DNA of 64,000 nt from Gammaproteobacteria bacterium (lineage in GTDB: Bacteria > Pseudomonadota > Gammaproteobacteria > JAJPIJ01). Below are positions 1-8,077 of the stretch, one piece after another. A program made the position numbers and the translations under genes. Numbering within the stretch: position 1 is the stretch's first letter; the number at the start of each line of letters is the position of its first letter. The stretch lies in assembly GCA_022071965.1 (NCBI GenBank), contig JAJVIQ010000003.1, positions 124,001-188,000 of the forward strand, in the 5' to 3' direction. The notes beneath the pieces are model-generated. The model worked only from the letters and a program-made list of their open reading frames with translations. It was not told the origin of the DNA and did no database searches.

Positions 1-194
1 TCACCGCCAATCCGAATGTCCGTGGCGCGCCCACCGGTCACACGCTGAACGTGCGCGAGGTGCGGCTGTCCAACGGAGCCGGCTTCGTCGTCGCCATCTG
101 CGGCGACATGATGACCATGCCGGGCCTGCCCAAGATGCCATCCGCGGGGAAGATCGATATCGACGAGAATGGCGTGGTGACCGGCCTGTTCTAG
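1..194 (+). CDS. fhs: Formate--tetrahydrofolate ligase, C-terminal fragment
   Basis: Only the last 63 codons are inside the window; the reading frame begins at base 3 and stops with TAG at 192-194. The fragment carries [16 protein letters not shown] and, near the end, MTMPGLPK followed by a GLF terminus, which is the typical tail of formate-tetrahydrofolate ligase, the ATP-dependent enzyme that charges tetrahydrofolate with formate for one-carbon metabolism in the cytoplasm. A strong intrinsic terminator follows about 45 bases later, so this is probably the last gene of its transcript. Identification rests on remembered family sequence; the rest of the gene lies outside the window. Confidence 0.9.
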   Translation, partial: TANPNVRGAPTGHTLNVREVRLSNGAGFVVAICGDMMTMPGLPKMPSAGKIDIDENGVVTGLF

Positions 195-237
195 GCCGCG
201 GGGTCGCGGCTCACGGCCGCGTGCGCCGCCACACGCG

Positions 238-266
238 ACAGGGGGGCGCCACGCCCCCTGTTTTTT
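238..266 (+). terminator. Rho-independent terminator after fhs
   Basis: An 8-bp perfect stem ACAGGGGG (238-245) pairs with CCCCCTGT (254-261) around an 8-base loop and runs directly into six T residues (261-266). This is a textbook intrinsic terminator for the plus strand, placed about 45 bases after the fhs stop codon. Confidence 0.88.
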
Positions 267-652
267 CCCCGTACTGACTGCGGGCGCCCGCCACCCCGGC
301 GCCCGTGCCCGAACGTCCGCCCCTGAGGTGGGGCGCCGGCAGGGTCGTGCGCCGCGATGTTGAAATCCGGGGGCGGATCGTAGGCTGCCCCGGTTGCGGG
401 GCAGGTGCAGCCGCCGGAAGTCGCTGGTCTGCCACGGCCGGCGGCAGCGCATCGTTCGAGCGCGGGAATTGGCTGGGGACCTGCATGCAGACGCGCGAGC
501 CCACGACCATGACAGGCACTCACGCGCGGAAATCATCAACCATGCCGCCGTCATCACTGGCGCGGTCAGGGGGAGTTGCGGCCAGATACAGGCTGGTACG
601 CGCCCGCCCGATCACGCTCGAACTCGGGGAATTCTTCCTTCGCGATATGCCA

Positions 653-683
653 GGGCCCCGCCGGCCAGGATCCGGCGGGGCCC
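653..683 (-). terminator. Strong hairpin downstream of the PEP-CTERM gene
   Basis: A perfect 12-bp stem, GGGCCCCGCCGG at 653-664 with its complement at 672-683, encloses a 7-base loop. It lies 28 bases past the stop codon of the minus-strand gene ending at 711, so it probably ends or stabilises that transcript. There is no T tract after it on either strand, so it may need Rho or may only protect the 3' end. The remaining bases between 267 and 710 show no gene. Confidence 0.55.
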
Positions 684-710
684 GCCTGCATGTACTGCCG
701 CTGCGTCGCG

Positions 711-1490
711 CTACGAACGGGCCGCGGGGCGATGCCCGAGGGCGGCCAGCGTGGCGAGCGCGCTCGCCAGCAGCAGTACGGGCGCCGGCACCGGCACTCC
801 CGAGAGATTCGCAACGACGGCGCCGTTGACGGTGAGATTGTCGATGAGGGTGAATTGCGCGACGTCGTAGGGGATCGTGAAGGTCACGTTGTTGACTTCT
901 CGCGTGAACACCGACGTCGGATCGGCGAAATACAGGCGGAACTCGATAGGATCGCTCACGCCTTCGAACGCGCTTCCGCCGAAGAGGTAGGAAACCGCCT
1001 GCCACGAGCCGCTGTTGATGTTCGCCGTGAGCAAGGGCCCGGAGAGCGCGCCGTTCCCGATCCTGGCCCGCAATTGTATCGTGCTGTTCCCGAGTGGGGT
1101 CGAGACGGAATCGCGCTTGGCGATGAACGACAGCGATGTCAGGGTCGTGGTCGAGGCGAAAGGCGTCAGCGTGAAGGACAGGTAGTCATTCGCCGCATTG
1201 AAGGCATTGTCCGTGACGTCATCGTTGACGAAATAGCTGTACGGCGGGACGCCGGAGAACGGATTGGTGCCATGGGTCAGCGAACCGGTGGCGCCCATGC
1301 CGTGGGCGCTCAACGTGCTCACGGCGACGTTCGCGCCCGAGGGGCTCGAAGTGACGGATGCGGGGGCCGTGAGCGAGTTGAATTCGTATCTGGCGAGCAC
1401 GATCGGGGCCGCGTGCGCCGCCGGGCCGAGGCCCAGGCCGGCGATCAAGGCTACGGCCAGATATCCCGTCCTGCTCGGTCGCAACGCCAT
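711..1490 (-). CDS. PEP-CTERM-like exported protein (variant sorting signal)
   Basis: The 259-residue product has an N-terminal signal peptide (about residues 1-28, ending in PAAHAA) and a C-terminal tripartite tail: VPVPAP, a hydrophobic stretch of about 17 residues, then a basic end with HRPAARS. That layout is the PEP-CTERM sorting signal in its VPxPA variant, recognised by an exosortase in exopolysaccharide-producing Gram-negative bacteria. The middle is rich in Ser, Thr, Asn and beta-forming residues and no enzyme motif is visible. A good ribosome site (AAGGAGGG, 5 bases from the ATG) supports the start. No exosortase gene is in the window. Function is unknown; a surface or matrix role is likely from the family. 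Confidence 0.75.
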   Translation of the reverse strand: MALRPSRTGYLAVALIAGLGLGPAAHAAPIVLARYEFNSLTAPASVTSSPSGANVAVSTLSAHGMGATGSLTHGTNPFSGVPPYSYFVNDDVTDNAFNAANDYLSFTLTPFASTTTLTSLSFIAKRDSVSTPLGNSTIQLRARIGNGALSGPLLTANINSGSWQAVSYLFGGSAFEGVSDPIEFRLYFADPTSVFTREVNNVTFTIPYDVAQFTLIDNLTVNGAVVANLSGVPVPAPVLLLASALATLAALGHRPAARS

Positions 1491-1949
1491 GACTTGCCCT
1501 CCTTACGTACGCCGGTGCAAGGTCGATCCACGACATCTTGCGCTGACCATGCTCGGCCCGCGCCACAACTAGTGCAAACGTTGGTCGCGAACTGTCAGGC
1601 TTTTGACAAGCGCTGCCCCCGCCCGGCGGCAAACCTCCTGCGCGCCACGAATAACAGACTGATTACCAAGCACGAACCAGTCGCGACCACGCGCTCACGG
1701 CGTCGAGTTCGTGGCGCGTACACGCTCGCATGTGATCTGGTTCGCAGGTGGAAGTCGCACTCCGCAGGCACCTGGCCGCCCGTCACGCCGGGGATGGGAT
1801 GTGCGCCAGTACGCAATACAGGGAGAAAAACGCCATACCACGCCGGATCGGGGGCCCGATGTCTTCCGACGCGCGCGGTCGAGGCACGGCGGGCGTAGCG
1901 CGGCTAGCCGGTCGGCATCATAGGTTCGGCTTGCTGCCGCTGCACGACC
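1491..1949. other. Gene-free intergenic region
   Basis: About 460 bases separate the PEP-CTERM gene from the small Fur-controlled gene; both are read leftwards, so this stretch should hold the terminator of the latter and the promoter of the former. Apart from the possible sigma-54 element and the TGTCA/TGACA inverted repeat described separately, I see no convincing gene. Short reading frames exist on both strands but lack ribosome sites and protein-like composition. Confidence 0.6.
1550..1608 (-). promoter_or_regulatory. Possible sigma-54 promoter with upstream inverted repeat
   Basis: On the minus strand TGGCGC (1565-1560) is followed by GAGCA (1554-1550) with exactly ten bases between the GG and the GC, the spacing required by sigma-54. 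The first element matches TGGCAC at five of six bases; the second is weaker. About 28 bases farther upstream sits TGTCA-N6-TGACA (1593-1608), a possible activator site. PEP-CTERM genes are reported to be under RpoN control in some bacteria, which makes this worth noting. In GC-rich DNA a GG-N10-GC match also occurs by chance. Confidence 0.3.
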
Positions 1950-2243
1950 TCATGAACGCCGTGGCCTTGCCCGGAACGGGATGACGGTCCCTCGCCGCAC
2001 GGGGCCTGCCGGTGGATCGACCCGGCCGGAACAGAATCTTGCCATCCACTGCTCCTGCAGCCGGGGCAGGGCCATGCGCAATCGCACCGGCAAATCGACA
2101 TCGCTTCTGCGCAACTGCTCGAGATGGTGCACGACGGCATCGGCGATGGGCGCGCGTCGCTGGATCGCGAACTGCGTCATCAGGAACAGGGTCGCTGCCA
2201 TCAGGATGTCCGGATCCTGCGGGAGCCGCGGTTGGTCGATCAT
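1950..2243 (-). CDS. Small conserved-looking protein under Fur control, unknown function
   Basis: This 97-residue reading frame begins with ATG, preceded by AGGG at good distance. Residues 1-75 look like a compact helical protein (opening MIDQPRLPQDPDILMAATL, then regular Leu/Arg-rich helices); the tail is Arg/Pro-rich and probably disordered. There is no signal peptide or membrane segment and only one Cys. I do not recognise the family. The promoter just upstream carries a near-consensus Fur box inside its spacer, so the gene is expected to be switched on by iron starvation, which is the best clue to its role. It stands alone: no siderophore, haem or iron-storage gene is adjacent. Confidence 0.65.
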   Translation of the reverse strand: MIDQPRLPQDPDILMAATLFLMTQFAIQRRAPIADAVVHHLEQLRRSDVDLPVRLRMALPRLQEQWMARFCSGRVDPPAGPVRRGTVIPFRARPRRS

Positions 2244-2287
2244 GGGGTGCCCTCGTTATGTTTTGCGTCAAAGCCTGCTGTCAGAGC

Positions 2288-2316
2288 AGTGTAATGCGAC
2301 TCATTCTCATCTGCAA
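2288..2316 (-). promoter_or_regulatory. Iron-regulated promoter with Fur box
   Basis: On the minus strand TTGCAG (2316-2311) and TACACT (2293-2288) are separated by exactly 17 bases and serve as -35 and -10. The spacer is filled by a 19-base element (2311-2293) starting GATGAGAATGAG and ending GCATT, which differs at three positions from the classical Fur box AATGAGAATGATTCTCATT. The 97-residue gene starts 45 bases downstream. Binding of Fe-Fur here would block RNA polymerase directly. The position and match quality make this one of the clearest regulatory sites in the window. Confidence 0.7.
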
Positions 2317-2544
2317 CGGCAAGCCGTCGGGCCCCCGGTGGCGGCTCAGGCCGCAGTCTTCCCTGGCCCGTGAGACCGCCTCCCTTTAGTGCGGCGGCAA
2401 CGGTCGCGCGTTGGCTCACCTGACCGCGAGCGGCGCCGCCGGGGTCCGGTCTGCCTTTGATTTTTCCACGGCGAGCACGCACCATGCGTCACAAGATATT
2501 GAACACCCGCCCGACAGGGCGCTGGCACGCGCCGGAGACTGGCC

Positions 2545-3903
2545 TTGACATCCATAGACCTGAATGGCGCTGCGGCGCGCCTCTACGAGCGCGAGATCCG
2601 TCATTACCTGCAGGCACGCCCCCGTTCCGCCGCTCTTGCGGCGCAGGCCCGGGAGCATTTTCTCTACGGCGTGCCCATGCACTGGATGGCGGACTGGCCG
2701 ATGCCGCATCCCCTGTTCATTGCCAGCGCACAGGGCGTGACCGTCAACGACGTGGACGGGCATGGCTACACGGACTTCTGCCTGGGCGACACCGGCGCCA
2801 TGTTCGGCCACGCCCCCGAAGCGGTCGCGGGTGCCATCGCCGAGCAGGCCCGCCGCGGTCTGACGATGATGCTGCCGACACCGGATGCCGTCCCGGTGGG
2901 TGCGGAGCTGGCACGCCGCTTCGGTCTTCGGTACTGGCAGGTCACGGCTACCGCAACCGACGCCAATCGCGCGGTCCTGCGGTGGGCGCGTGCGGTCACC
3001 GGCCGCAAGGTCATATTGGTCTTCCACGGCTGCTATCACGGAACCGTCGACGACACGATGGTGCGGCTCTCCGGAGACCGGACCGTCCCGCGCGCCGGTC
3101 TGCTCGGACAGGCCTACGACCTCGGCGAGTACAGCCGTGTCATCGAATTCAACGACACCGCCGCGCTCGAGCGGGCGCTGGAGGACCGCGAAGTCGCCGC
3201 GGTGCTCGCCGAGCCCGCCATGACCAACTGCGGAATGGTGCTCCCGCAGCCGGGTTATCATGCCGAGCTACGCCAGCTCACGCGCCGATACGGGACTCCG
3301 CTCATCATCGATGAGACCCACACGATCAGCACGGGCCCTGGCGGCTTTACGCGCGCCGCCGGACTCGAGCCGGATTTCCTCGTCCTCGGCAAGCCCATCG
3401 CCGGCGGCCTGCCGTGCGCCGTCTACGGCTGCACGCCGGAAATGGCGGACCGCATGCAGGCCGCGCGCATCTCCGTGCCGCACGGGCACAGCGGCATCGG
3501 GACCACGCTCTCGGCCAATGCGCTCGCGCTGCACGCGATGCGGGCCAATCTCGAGTCGGTGATGACCGAGCAGGCGTATCGACACATGATCCCGCTCGCG
3601 GAGCACCTCGCGGGCGAGCTGCGCGCCGTGTTCGCCGTCGCCGGCGTGCCGTGGTCGGTGACGCAGCTCGGGGCCCGTTGCGAATTCCAGTTCTGCCGAG
3701 CCCTGCCCCGCAACGGCTCGGAGGCCGAGGCGGCGATGAATCCCACGCTCGAATCCGCGATCCACATGTACCTGCTCAACCGAGGCGTTATCATCACGCC
3801 CTTTCACAACATGATGCTGGTGGCGCCCGACACCAGGCCGGCAGACGTGGAAAGGCTGGTCACGGCGCTGCGCGACTGCATACACGAGCTGCGAACGCCA
3901 TGA
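2545..3903 (+). CDS. Class III (glutamate-1-semialdehyde-aminomutase-like) aminotransferase
   Basis: The product (452 residues from a TTG start with GGAG upstream) is a PLP enzyme of the class III aminotransferase fold. Visible landmarks are the GCYHGT loop, IIDETHT with the PLP-contacting Asp256, and LGKPIAGG in which Lys283 should form the Schiff base. The usual SGTEA phosphate-binding segment is replaced by TATATDANRA, so substrate choice may differ from glutamate semialdehyde. The stop codon overlaps the start of the next gene, a glutamine-synthetase-like ligase, which points to one amine-handling pathway, for example gamma-glutamylation and transamination of an amine or diamine. The true substrate cannot be read from the sequence. 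A downstream ATG at residue 46 is too far inside the fold to be the start. Confidence 0.82.
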   Translation: MTSIDLNGAAARLYEREIRHYLQARPRSAALAAQAREHFLYGVPMHWMADWPMPHPLFIASAQGVTVNDVDGHGYTDFCLGDTGAMFGHAPEAVAGAIAEQARRGLTMMLPTPDAVPVGAELARRFGLRYWQVTATATDANRAVLRWARAVTGRKVILVFHGCYHGTVDDTMVRLSGDRTVPRAGLLGQAYDLGEYSRVIEFNDTAALERALEDREVAAVLAEPAMTNCGMVLPQPGYHAELRQLTRRYGTPLIIDETHTISTGPGGFTRAAGLEPDFLVLGKPIAGGLPCAVYGCTPEMADRMQAARISVPHGHSGIGTTLSANALALHAMRANLESVMTEQAYRHMIPLAEHLAGELRAVFAVAGVPWSVTQLGARCEFQFCRALPRNGSEAEAAMNPTLESAIHMYLLNRGVIITPFHNMMLVAPDTRPADVERLVTALRDCIHELRTP

Positions 3904-5288
3904 CCTCCGATCTGTCCACGACCGACGTGCCCGGGCTCGAGTGCCGGGACTTCCTCGATCGGCACCCCGACATCCGTGCCGCCGACATCCTCATCTGCGA
4001 TCCGGGCGGCGTCCTGCGCGGCAAGCGGCTGCGCCGTCACGAGCTGGAGACCATCTATCGCGACGGCCGCATGCTCTCCAGTTCGATCATGAGCCTGTCG
4101 TTCACCGGCGAGGACGTGGTGGAGACCGGGCTGGTCTGGGACGTCGGCGACGCCGACTGCCTGGCTCGGCCCGTTCCCGGGACGCTGGTGCGCGTGCCGT
4201 GGTCGGGGTACCCGCTCGCGCAGCTACTGCTCATGTTCGACGCCGAGGAAGGCATGCCCGCGGCCGTCGCCGATCCTCGCCTCGTCCTGAACCGGGTGGT
4301 CGCCGCCATGCAGGCCGACGGGCTGTTCCCGGACGTCGCGGCCGAACTCGAGTTCTATCTCTTCGACAAGGACAACGGCCCTGACGGCAGGCCGGTGCCG
4401 GCACAGCCGCCGGGCGCCGCCCGCCGAACGCGGCAGACGGATGTCTACAGCGTCGCCGAGCTGGTGGATTTCGCGCCGTTTCTGGAGACGCTGTACGAGT
4501 GCTGCCGGGTCCAGGGCATTCCCGCCGAGACGGCGATCTCGGAATACGCGCCGGGGCAGCTCGAGATCACGCTCACGCATCGCGGCGACGCCTTGCGCGC
4601 CATGGACGAGGCCGTGATGTACAAGCGTGCGGTGAAGGGCGTGGCCGCCGATCTGGACATGCGGGCGAGCTTCATGGCCAAGCCCTTCAGCGAGCACGCG
4701 GGCAGCGGATTTCACTTTCACGCCAGCGTGACCGATCACCAGGGCCGCAACCTGTTCGCCACCGAGGATCCGCTGTCGCATGCTCTTCTGCGCCACGCCG
4801 CCGGCGGCCTGCTGCACACGATGTACGATGCATTCGCGGTCTTCGCCCCCAACGGCAACTCCTATCGCCGCTTCCGCCACAACAGCTACGCGCCGGTGCT
4901 CCCCACGTGGGGCTACAACAACCGCACGGTGTCGGTGCGCATCCCGCGCGGACCCGCGAACTCCTGCCACATCGAGCATCGCGTCAGCGGCGCCGACGCC
5001 AACCCGTACCTGGTTGCGGCGGCAGTGCTTGCGGGCATGCACTACGGCATACGCAACCGAATCGATCCCGGGCCGGCGGTCGCCGGAGACGGATACCTTG
5101 CCGGCGGGGCGCCGCTGCCGACCACCTGGCAGCACGCGCTCGACATCATGGCGAACTCGGAGTTCATCGCCGAATACCTCGGCGAGGGTTTCCGCAAGGT
5201 GTTTGCCGCGATCAAGCGCAAGGAGGCCGGTATCTTCCTCGGCGAGGTCACCGCGCTCGACTACGACTGGTATCTGCGCGACGCGTGA
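3900..5288 (+). CDS. Glutamine-synthetase-family ligase (gamma-glutamyl-amine ligase type)
   Basis: The 462-residue protein has the two glutamine synthetase domains: a beta-grasp N-terminal part (about 1-115) and the catalytic part. Catalytic landmarks are ELEFYLFD, EYAPGQLEITL, the HFH pair in SGFHFHAS, the PNGNSYRR loop and the ADANPYL segment near the end. The length, and the lack of the adenylylation-site tyrosine context of true GlnA, suggest a PuuA-like gamma-glutamyl-amine ligase that uses ATP and glutamate with an amine. Its ATG overlaps the stop of the aminotransferase (ATGA), so the two are translated as a coupled pair. The amine substrate is not determined. No puu or spu transport or oxidase genes are next to it. 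Confidence 0.85.
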   Translation: MTSDLSTTDVPGLECRDFLDRHPDIRAADILICDPGGVLRGKRLRRHELETIYRDGRMLSSSIMSLSFTGEDVVETGLVWDVGDADCLARPVPGTLVRVPWSGYPLAQLLLMFDAEEGMPAAVADPRLVLNRVVAAMQADGLFPDVAAELEFYLFDKDNGPDGRPVPAQPPGAARRTRQTDVYSVAELVDFAPFLETLYECCRVQGIPAETAISEYAPGQLEITLTHRGDALRAMDEAVMYKRAVKGVAADLDMRASFMAKPFSEHAGSGFHFHASVTDHQGRNLFATEDPLSHALLRHAAGGLLHTMYDAFAVFAPNGNSYRRFRHNSYAPVLPTWGYNNRTVSVRIPRGPANSCHIEHRVSGADANPYLVAAAVLAGMHYGIRNRIDPGPAVAGDGYLAGGAPLPTTWQHALDIMANSEFIAEYLGEGFRKVFAAIKRKEAGIFLGEVTALDYDWYLRDA

Positions 5289-5334
5289 TGCACCATCGCC
5301 CTCGCGCGGCAGGCGCGCGCAGGGAATGTCAAGG

Positions 5335-6096
5335 CTATTCGCGCAGGATGCCGCGCCTCTTCAGGACGCGCACGAGCACGGCCGCGGCGAAGAGCACGAG
5401 GACGCCGCCGGGCAGCCAGCCCGCCGCACCCGCGCTCCACGCATAACCATGCGCGATCCGCTCGTAGGCGATCAGCACCAGGCACATGATCATCCAGGTG
5501 CAGGCGCTCGCGCAGTCCTTGATTACCACCCGGCGCCAGTTGAACGCCATGCCCTGCATCGTCGCCCGCAGTCCACGCAGTCGTGGCCACCAGCGGTGCA
5601 CCCGCGCGCAATAGGAGGCGTATTCCTCCCCGAAGCGGGCGAAGAGGAAAGTCTCCTCGGCGGCGACGATCGCGCGATAGGCGGACAGGAAATACAGGCT
5701 GCCGATCAGATACACCCAGGGACTGTTGTGTATGACGAACAGGCCCGCAAGGATGAGCAGATTGCCGTCGTAGAGCGGATTGCGGGCGTGCCCGAAGTAG
5801 CCCTCGGTCACCAGTCGATCGGCATGGACCTTCTTGTTCAGGCCACCGCGCTTGATGTACGCGTAGCCGATGACGGCGGCGCGCAACGCCTGCCCCGCCA
5901 TCGCCACGAGGAACCCTGCCAGGTCGAGCCAGAGGTCGCCGGCGAGGCTGCCGCCGGCCAGGCGCGGCCGGAATCCGAGGAACAGGGCCAGCATCACCAG
6001 CGGGAAGACCCTGTTCCTGTACTTGAACAGCCAGTTCCCGTAATCGACGAACCATGGCCATCGCGAGCCGATGCGCACGGGAGAGACGGTACCCAT
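5335..6096 (-). CDS. Membrane methyltransferase of the PEMT/ICMT family
   Basis: This 253-residue protein has about five to six hydrophobic segments and the signature of the phospholipid / isoprenylcysteine methyltransferase superfamily: LVTEGYFGHARNPLYDGN, followed after a membrane segment by EETFLFARFGEEYASYC. These enzymes use S-adenosylmethionine at the membrane surface; the target (phospholipid, sterol-like compound, heavy metal or protein) cannot be told. The gene starts 31 bases after cmoA on the same strand, so both probably share a transcript. The C-terminal half adds two further hydrophobic stretches beyond the catalytic motif. Confidence 0.72.
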   Translation of the reverse strand: MGTVSPVRIGSRWPWFVDYGNWLFKYRNRVFPLVMLALFLGFRPRLAGGSLAGDLWLDLAGFLVAMAGQALRAAVIGYAYIKRGGLNKKVHADRLVTEGYFGHARNPLYDGNLLILAGLFVIHNSPWVYLIGSLYFLSAYRAIVAAEETFLFARFGEEYASYCARVHRWWPRLRGLRATMQGMAFNWRRVVIKDCASACTWMIMCLVLIAYERIAHGYAWSAGAAGWLPGGVLVLFAAAVLVRVLKRRGILRE

Positions 6097-6127
6097 GTTT
6101 CCTGGCGGGGTTCCGGCCTCGCGGCGC

Positions 6128-6928
6128 CTACTTGACCGCCACGAGCCCGGCGAAGTTGTACCAGCGGAAGAATTCCTCGACGTACTTGAAGCCGACCGAG
6201 CGCAGCATCTCGCGGTTTTCCTCCGGGCGATAGGGGATGAGCACGTTTTCGAGCGCCTCGCGCTTCTGCGCGATCTCGGTCTCGGAATAGCCGTTGCGGC
6301 GTTTCATGTCGTAGTAGTAGCGGATGAACAGACGATTGAGCAGGCTGTCGGATATCGTCTGCTTCTCGACGAGGATGAGGCAGCCCTGGTCCTGCAAGCC
6401 CTCGAATACGTGGCGCACGACCCGCTCCCGGTAAAGCGGTCGGACGAATTGCAGGGTGAGGTTCATGACCACGACCGAGGCGTTCTCGACCACGAGCTCC
6501 TTGTTCAGGTCGGCCAGCCGCAACTCGTAGGACCGGCGCACGCCGTGGGCCTCGATCTTCTCGCGCGCCTTGTCCAGCATGTCGGCCGAGTTGTCCACGC
6601 CCACGAATCGAACGCCCGGGCTTACCACCGGGTCCAGATACATGAGCGTCGTGGCGGTCGAACAACCAAGGTCGTAGAGATCGGTTCCGTCGACGGCAAA
6701 ATCCGCGGCGAGCTCGCCGGTCATTCGCTGCATCTCGTCGTAGAACGGCACCGAACGGCTGACCATGTTGTCGAAGACGGCGGCCGTCGTCTGGTCGAAC
6801 CGGAAATCGGAGGCGCCGGAGACCTCCGCGGAGAACACCTGATCGCGGCCGTCTTCGCGCACTGAGGAGGCCTTCAGTTCCTCGGCCTTCAAAGGCGCCA
6901 CCTTGTTGCTGTCGCGACTGACGCTCAT
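6128..6928 (-). CDS. cmoA: Carboxy-S-adenosyl-L-methionine synthase
   Basis: The 266-residue product matches CmoA along its length: [26 protein letters not shown], the SAM-binding [17 protein letters not shown], and [12 protein letters not shown], which in the family contributes to the prephenate/carboxyl pocket. CmoA makes carboxy-SAM from SAM and prephenate, which CmoB then uses to build the wobble base cmo5U34 in tRNA. The start at 6928 begins MSVSRDSN and leaves an N-terminal extension of about 25 residues compared with the E. coli protein. No cmoB is visible next to it; instead a membrane methyltransferase follows 31 bases downstream. A divergent adenylate cyclase gene begins 226 bases away. 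Confidence 0.88.
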   Translation of the reverse strand: MSVSRDSNKVAPLKAEELKASSVREDGRDQVFSAEVSGASDFRFDQTTAAVFDNMVSRSVPFYDEMQRMTGELAADFAVDGTDLYDLGCSTATTLMYLDPVVSPGVRFVGVDNSADMLDKAREKIEAHGVRRSYELRLADLNKELVVENASVVVMNLTLQFVRPLYRERVVRHVFEGLQDQGCLILVEKQTISDSLLNRLFIRYYYDMKRRNGYSETEIAQKREALENVLIPYRPEENREMLRSVGFKYVEEFFRWYNFAGLVAVK

Positions 6929-7154
6929 GGGGGACCTCGGAATGCCGACCTGATACTCGCTGACACGCGTGCCATGGGCCGGGAAGTCTAACACGCCCTG
7001 CCCGGCCAGGCCGCGACCCGTCCAGGCGGGCCGCACCGGCGAGCGGCCCGGGCGTACGGTGGCACCGCCACTTTCTGCTATCCTAGCCGCTGCTTCGGCA
7101 TCCGGGGGATGCGGCGCAGGAAGCAGCCCTGCGGCACAGCCAAGACGATCGGTC

Positions 7155-8054
7155 ATGACCTCCAAGAACAGCGTACTTGCCGTCCTATTCGCCGACATCA
7201 GCGGCAGCACGCGCATCTTCGAGACGCTGGGGGACGAGGCCGCGCGCCACAAGATCGCCAAGTGCCTGGACCTGCTGGGCGAGGTCGTCGCGGCCCACAA
7301 GGGCACGCTCATCAAGACCATCGGTGATGAGATCATGTGCACCTTTACCGCGGCGGATGAGGCCGCCCTGGCGGCCTGCGAGATGCAGTCTTCCGTCGAG
7401 GAGGCGGCGACGGAATACACCGCCTCCGGCCCGCTGTCGCTGCGGGTGCGCGTGGGCCTGCACTACGGCCCGGTCATGCTCGAGAACGACGACGTCTTCG
7501 GCGACACGGTCAACGTCGCCGCGCGCATGGCCTCGCTGGCCAAGGCCGGGCAGATCATCACCACCCAGCAGACCGTCGACGTCCTTTCCCCGCAGCAACG
7601 CCCCAACGCCCGCCTGGTCGATCGCGCCCCGGTGAAGGGGAAGAAGGACAGCATCGACATTTGCGAGATCCTCTGGCAGCAGGAGGATGTGACGCGGTTC
7701 GCCGCCAGCACCCTGTTGACGAGTCCCGGCGAATCTCAGATGCACCTGGTGTACCGCGACCGGACCGTCTCGGTGAACATGGACCGCAGCTCTGTGGTGC
7801 TGGGGCGCAGCGTCAATGCCGATCTTGCCGTGGAGGAAACGCTGGCCTCGCGCCAGCATGCGAAAATCGAATACCGGCGCGGAAAGTTTTATCTCATCGA
7901 CCAGAGCACCAACGGCACGTATGTGCGCACCGATGACGGCGTGGAGTCCTTCATACGCCGCGAGGAGGCACCCATCGCCGGGTCCGGGGTCATCAGCCTC
8001 GGCAAGCCGTTCAAGCAGAACCCGTCGGAGATCGTGCGCTTCCGCGCCGAGTGA
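7155..8054 (+). CDS. Class III adenylate cyclase fused to an FHA domain
   Basis: The 299-residue soluble protein has a class III cyclase domain (about 5-175) and a forkhead-associated domain (about 205-285). All catalytic positions are present: metal-binding Asp14 (LFADISGST) and Asp58 (KTIGDE), adenine-selecting Lys54 and Asp117 (VFGDTVN), and transition-state Asn120 and Arg124 (NVAARM). It should therefore make cAMP from ATP as a homodimer. The FHA part shows [17 protein letters not shown] and STNGTYV, the usual phosphothreonine-binding pattern. It starts a compact run with a PP2C phosphatase and a Ser/Thr kinase, so kinase phosphorylation may recruit or tune the cyclase. The start was chosen at the ATG directly before the catalytic core. 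Confidence 0.88.
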   Translation: MTSKNSVLAVLFADISGSTRIFETLGDEAARHKIAKCLDLLGEVVAAHKGTLIKTIGDEIMCTFTAADEAALAACEMQSSVEEAATEYTASGPLSLRVRVGLHYGPVMLENDDVFGDTVNVAARMASLAKAGQIITTQQTVDVLSPQQRPNARLVDRAPVKGKKDSIDICEILWQQEDVTRFAASTLLTSPGESQMHLVYRDRTVSVNMDRSSVVLGRSVNADLAVEETLASRQHAKIEYRRGKFYLIDQSTNGTYVRTDDGVESFIRREEAPIAGSGVISLGKPFKQNPSEIVRFRAE

Positions 8055-8077
8055 AAGCACCAGGGCCAGGCCGCCAG

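Noticed and set aside
305-1898. Several plus-strand open frames in the first 2 kb
   Set aside because: They run antisense to the PEP-CTERM-like gene or through non-coding sequence, have Arg/Ala/Gly-biased content and no ribosome sites.
6928-7420. N-terminal extension of cmoA by 164 codons
   Set aside because: The open frame continues upstream and overlaps the start of the divergent adenylate cyclase, but CmoA similarity begins after the ATG at 6928 and the extension is the mirror of the cyclase coding frame.
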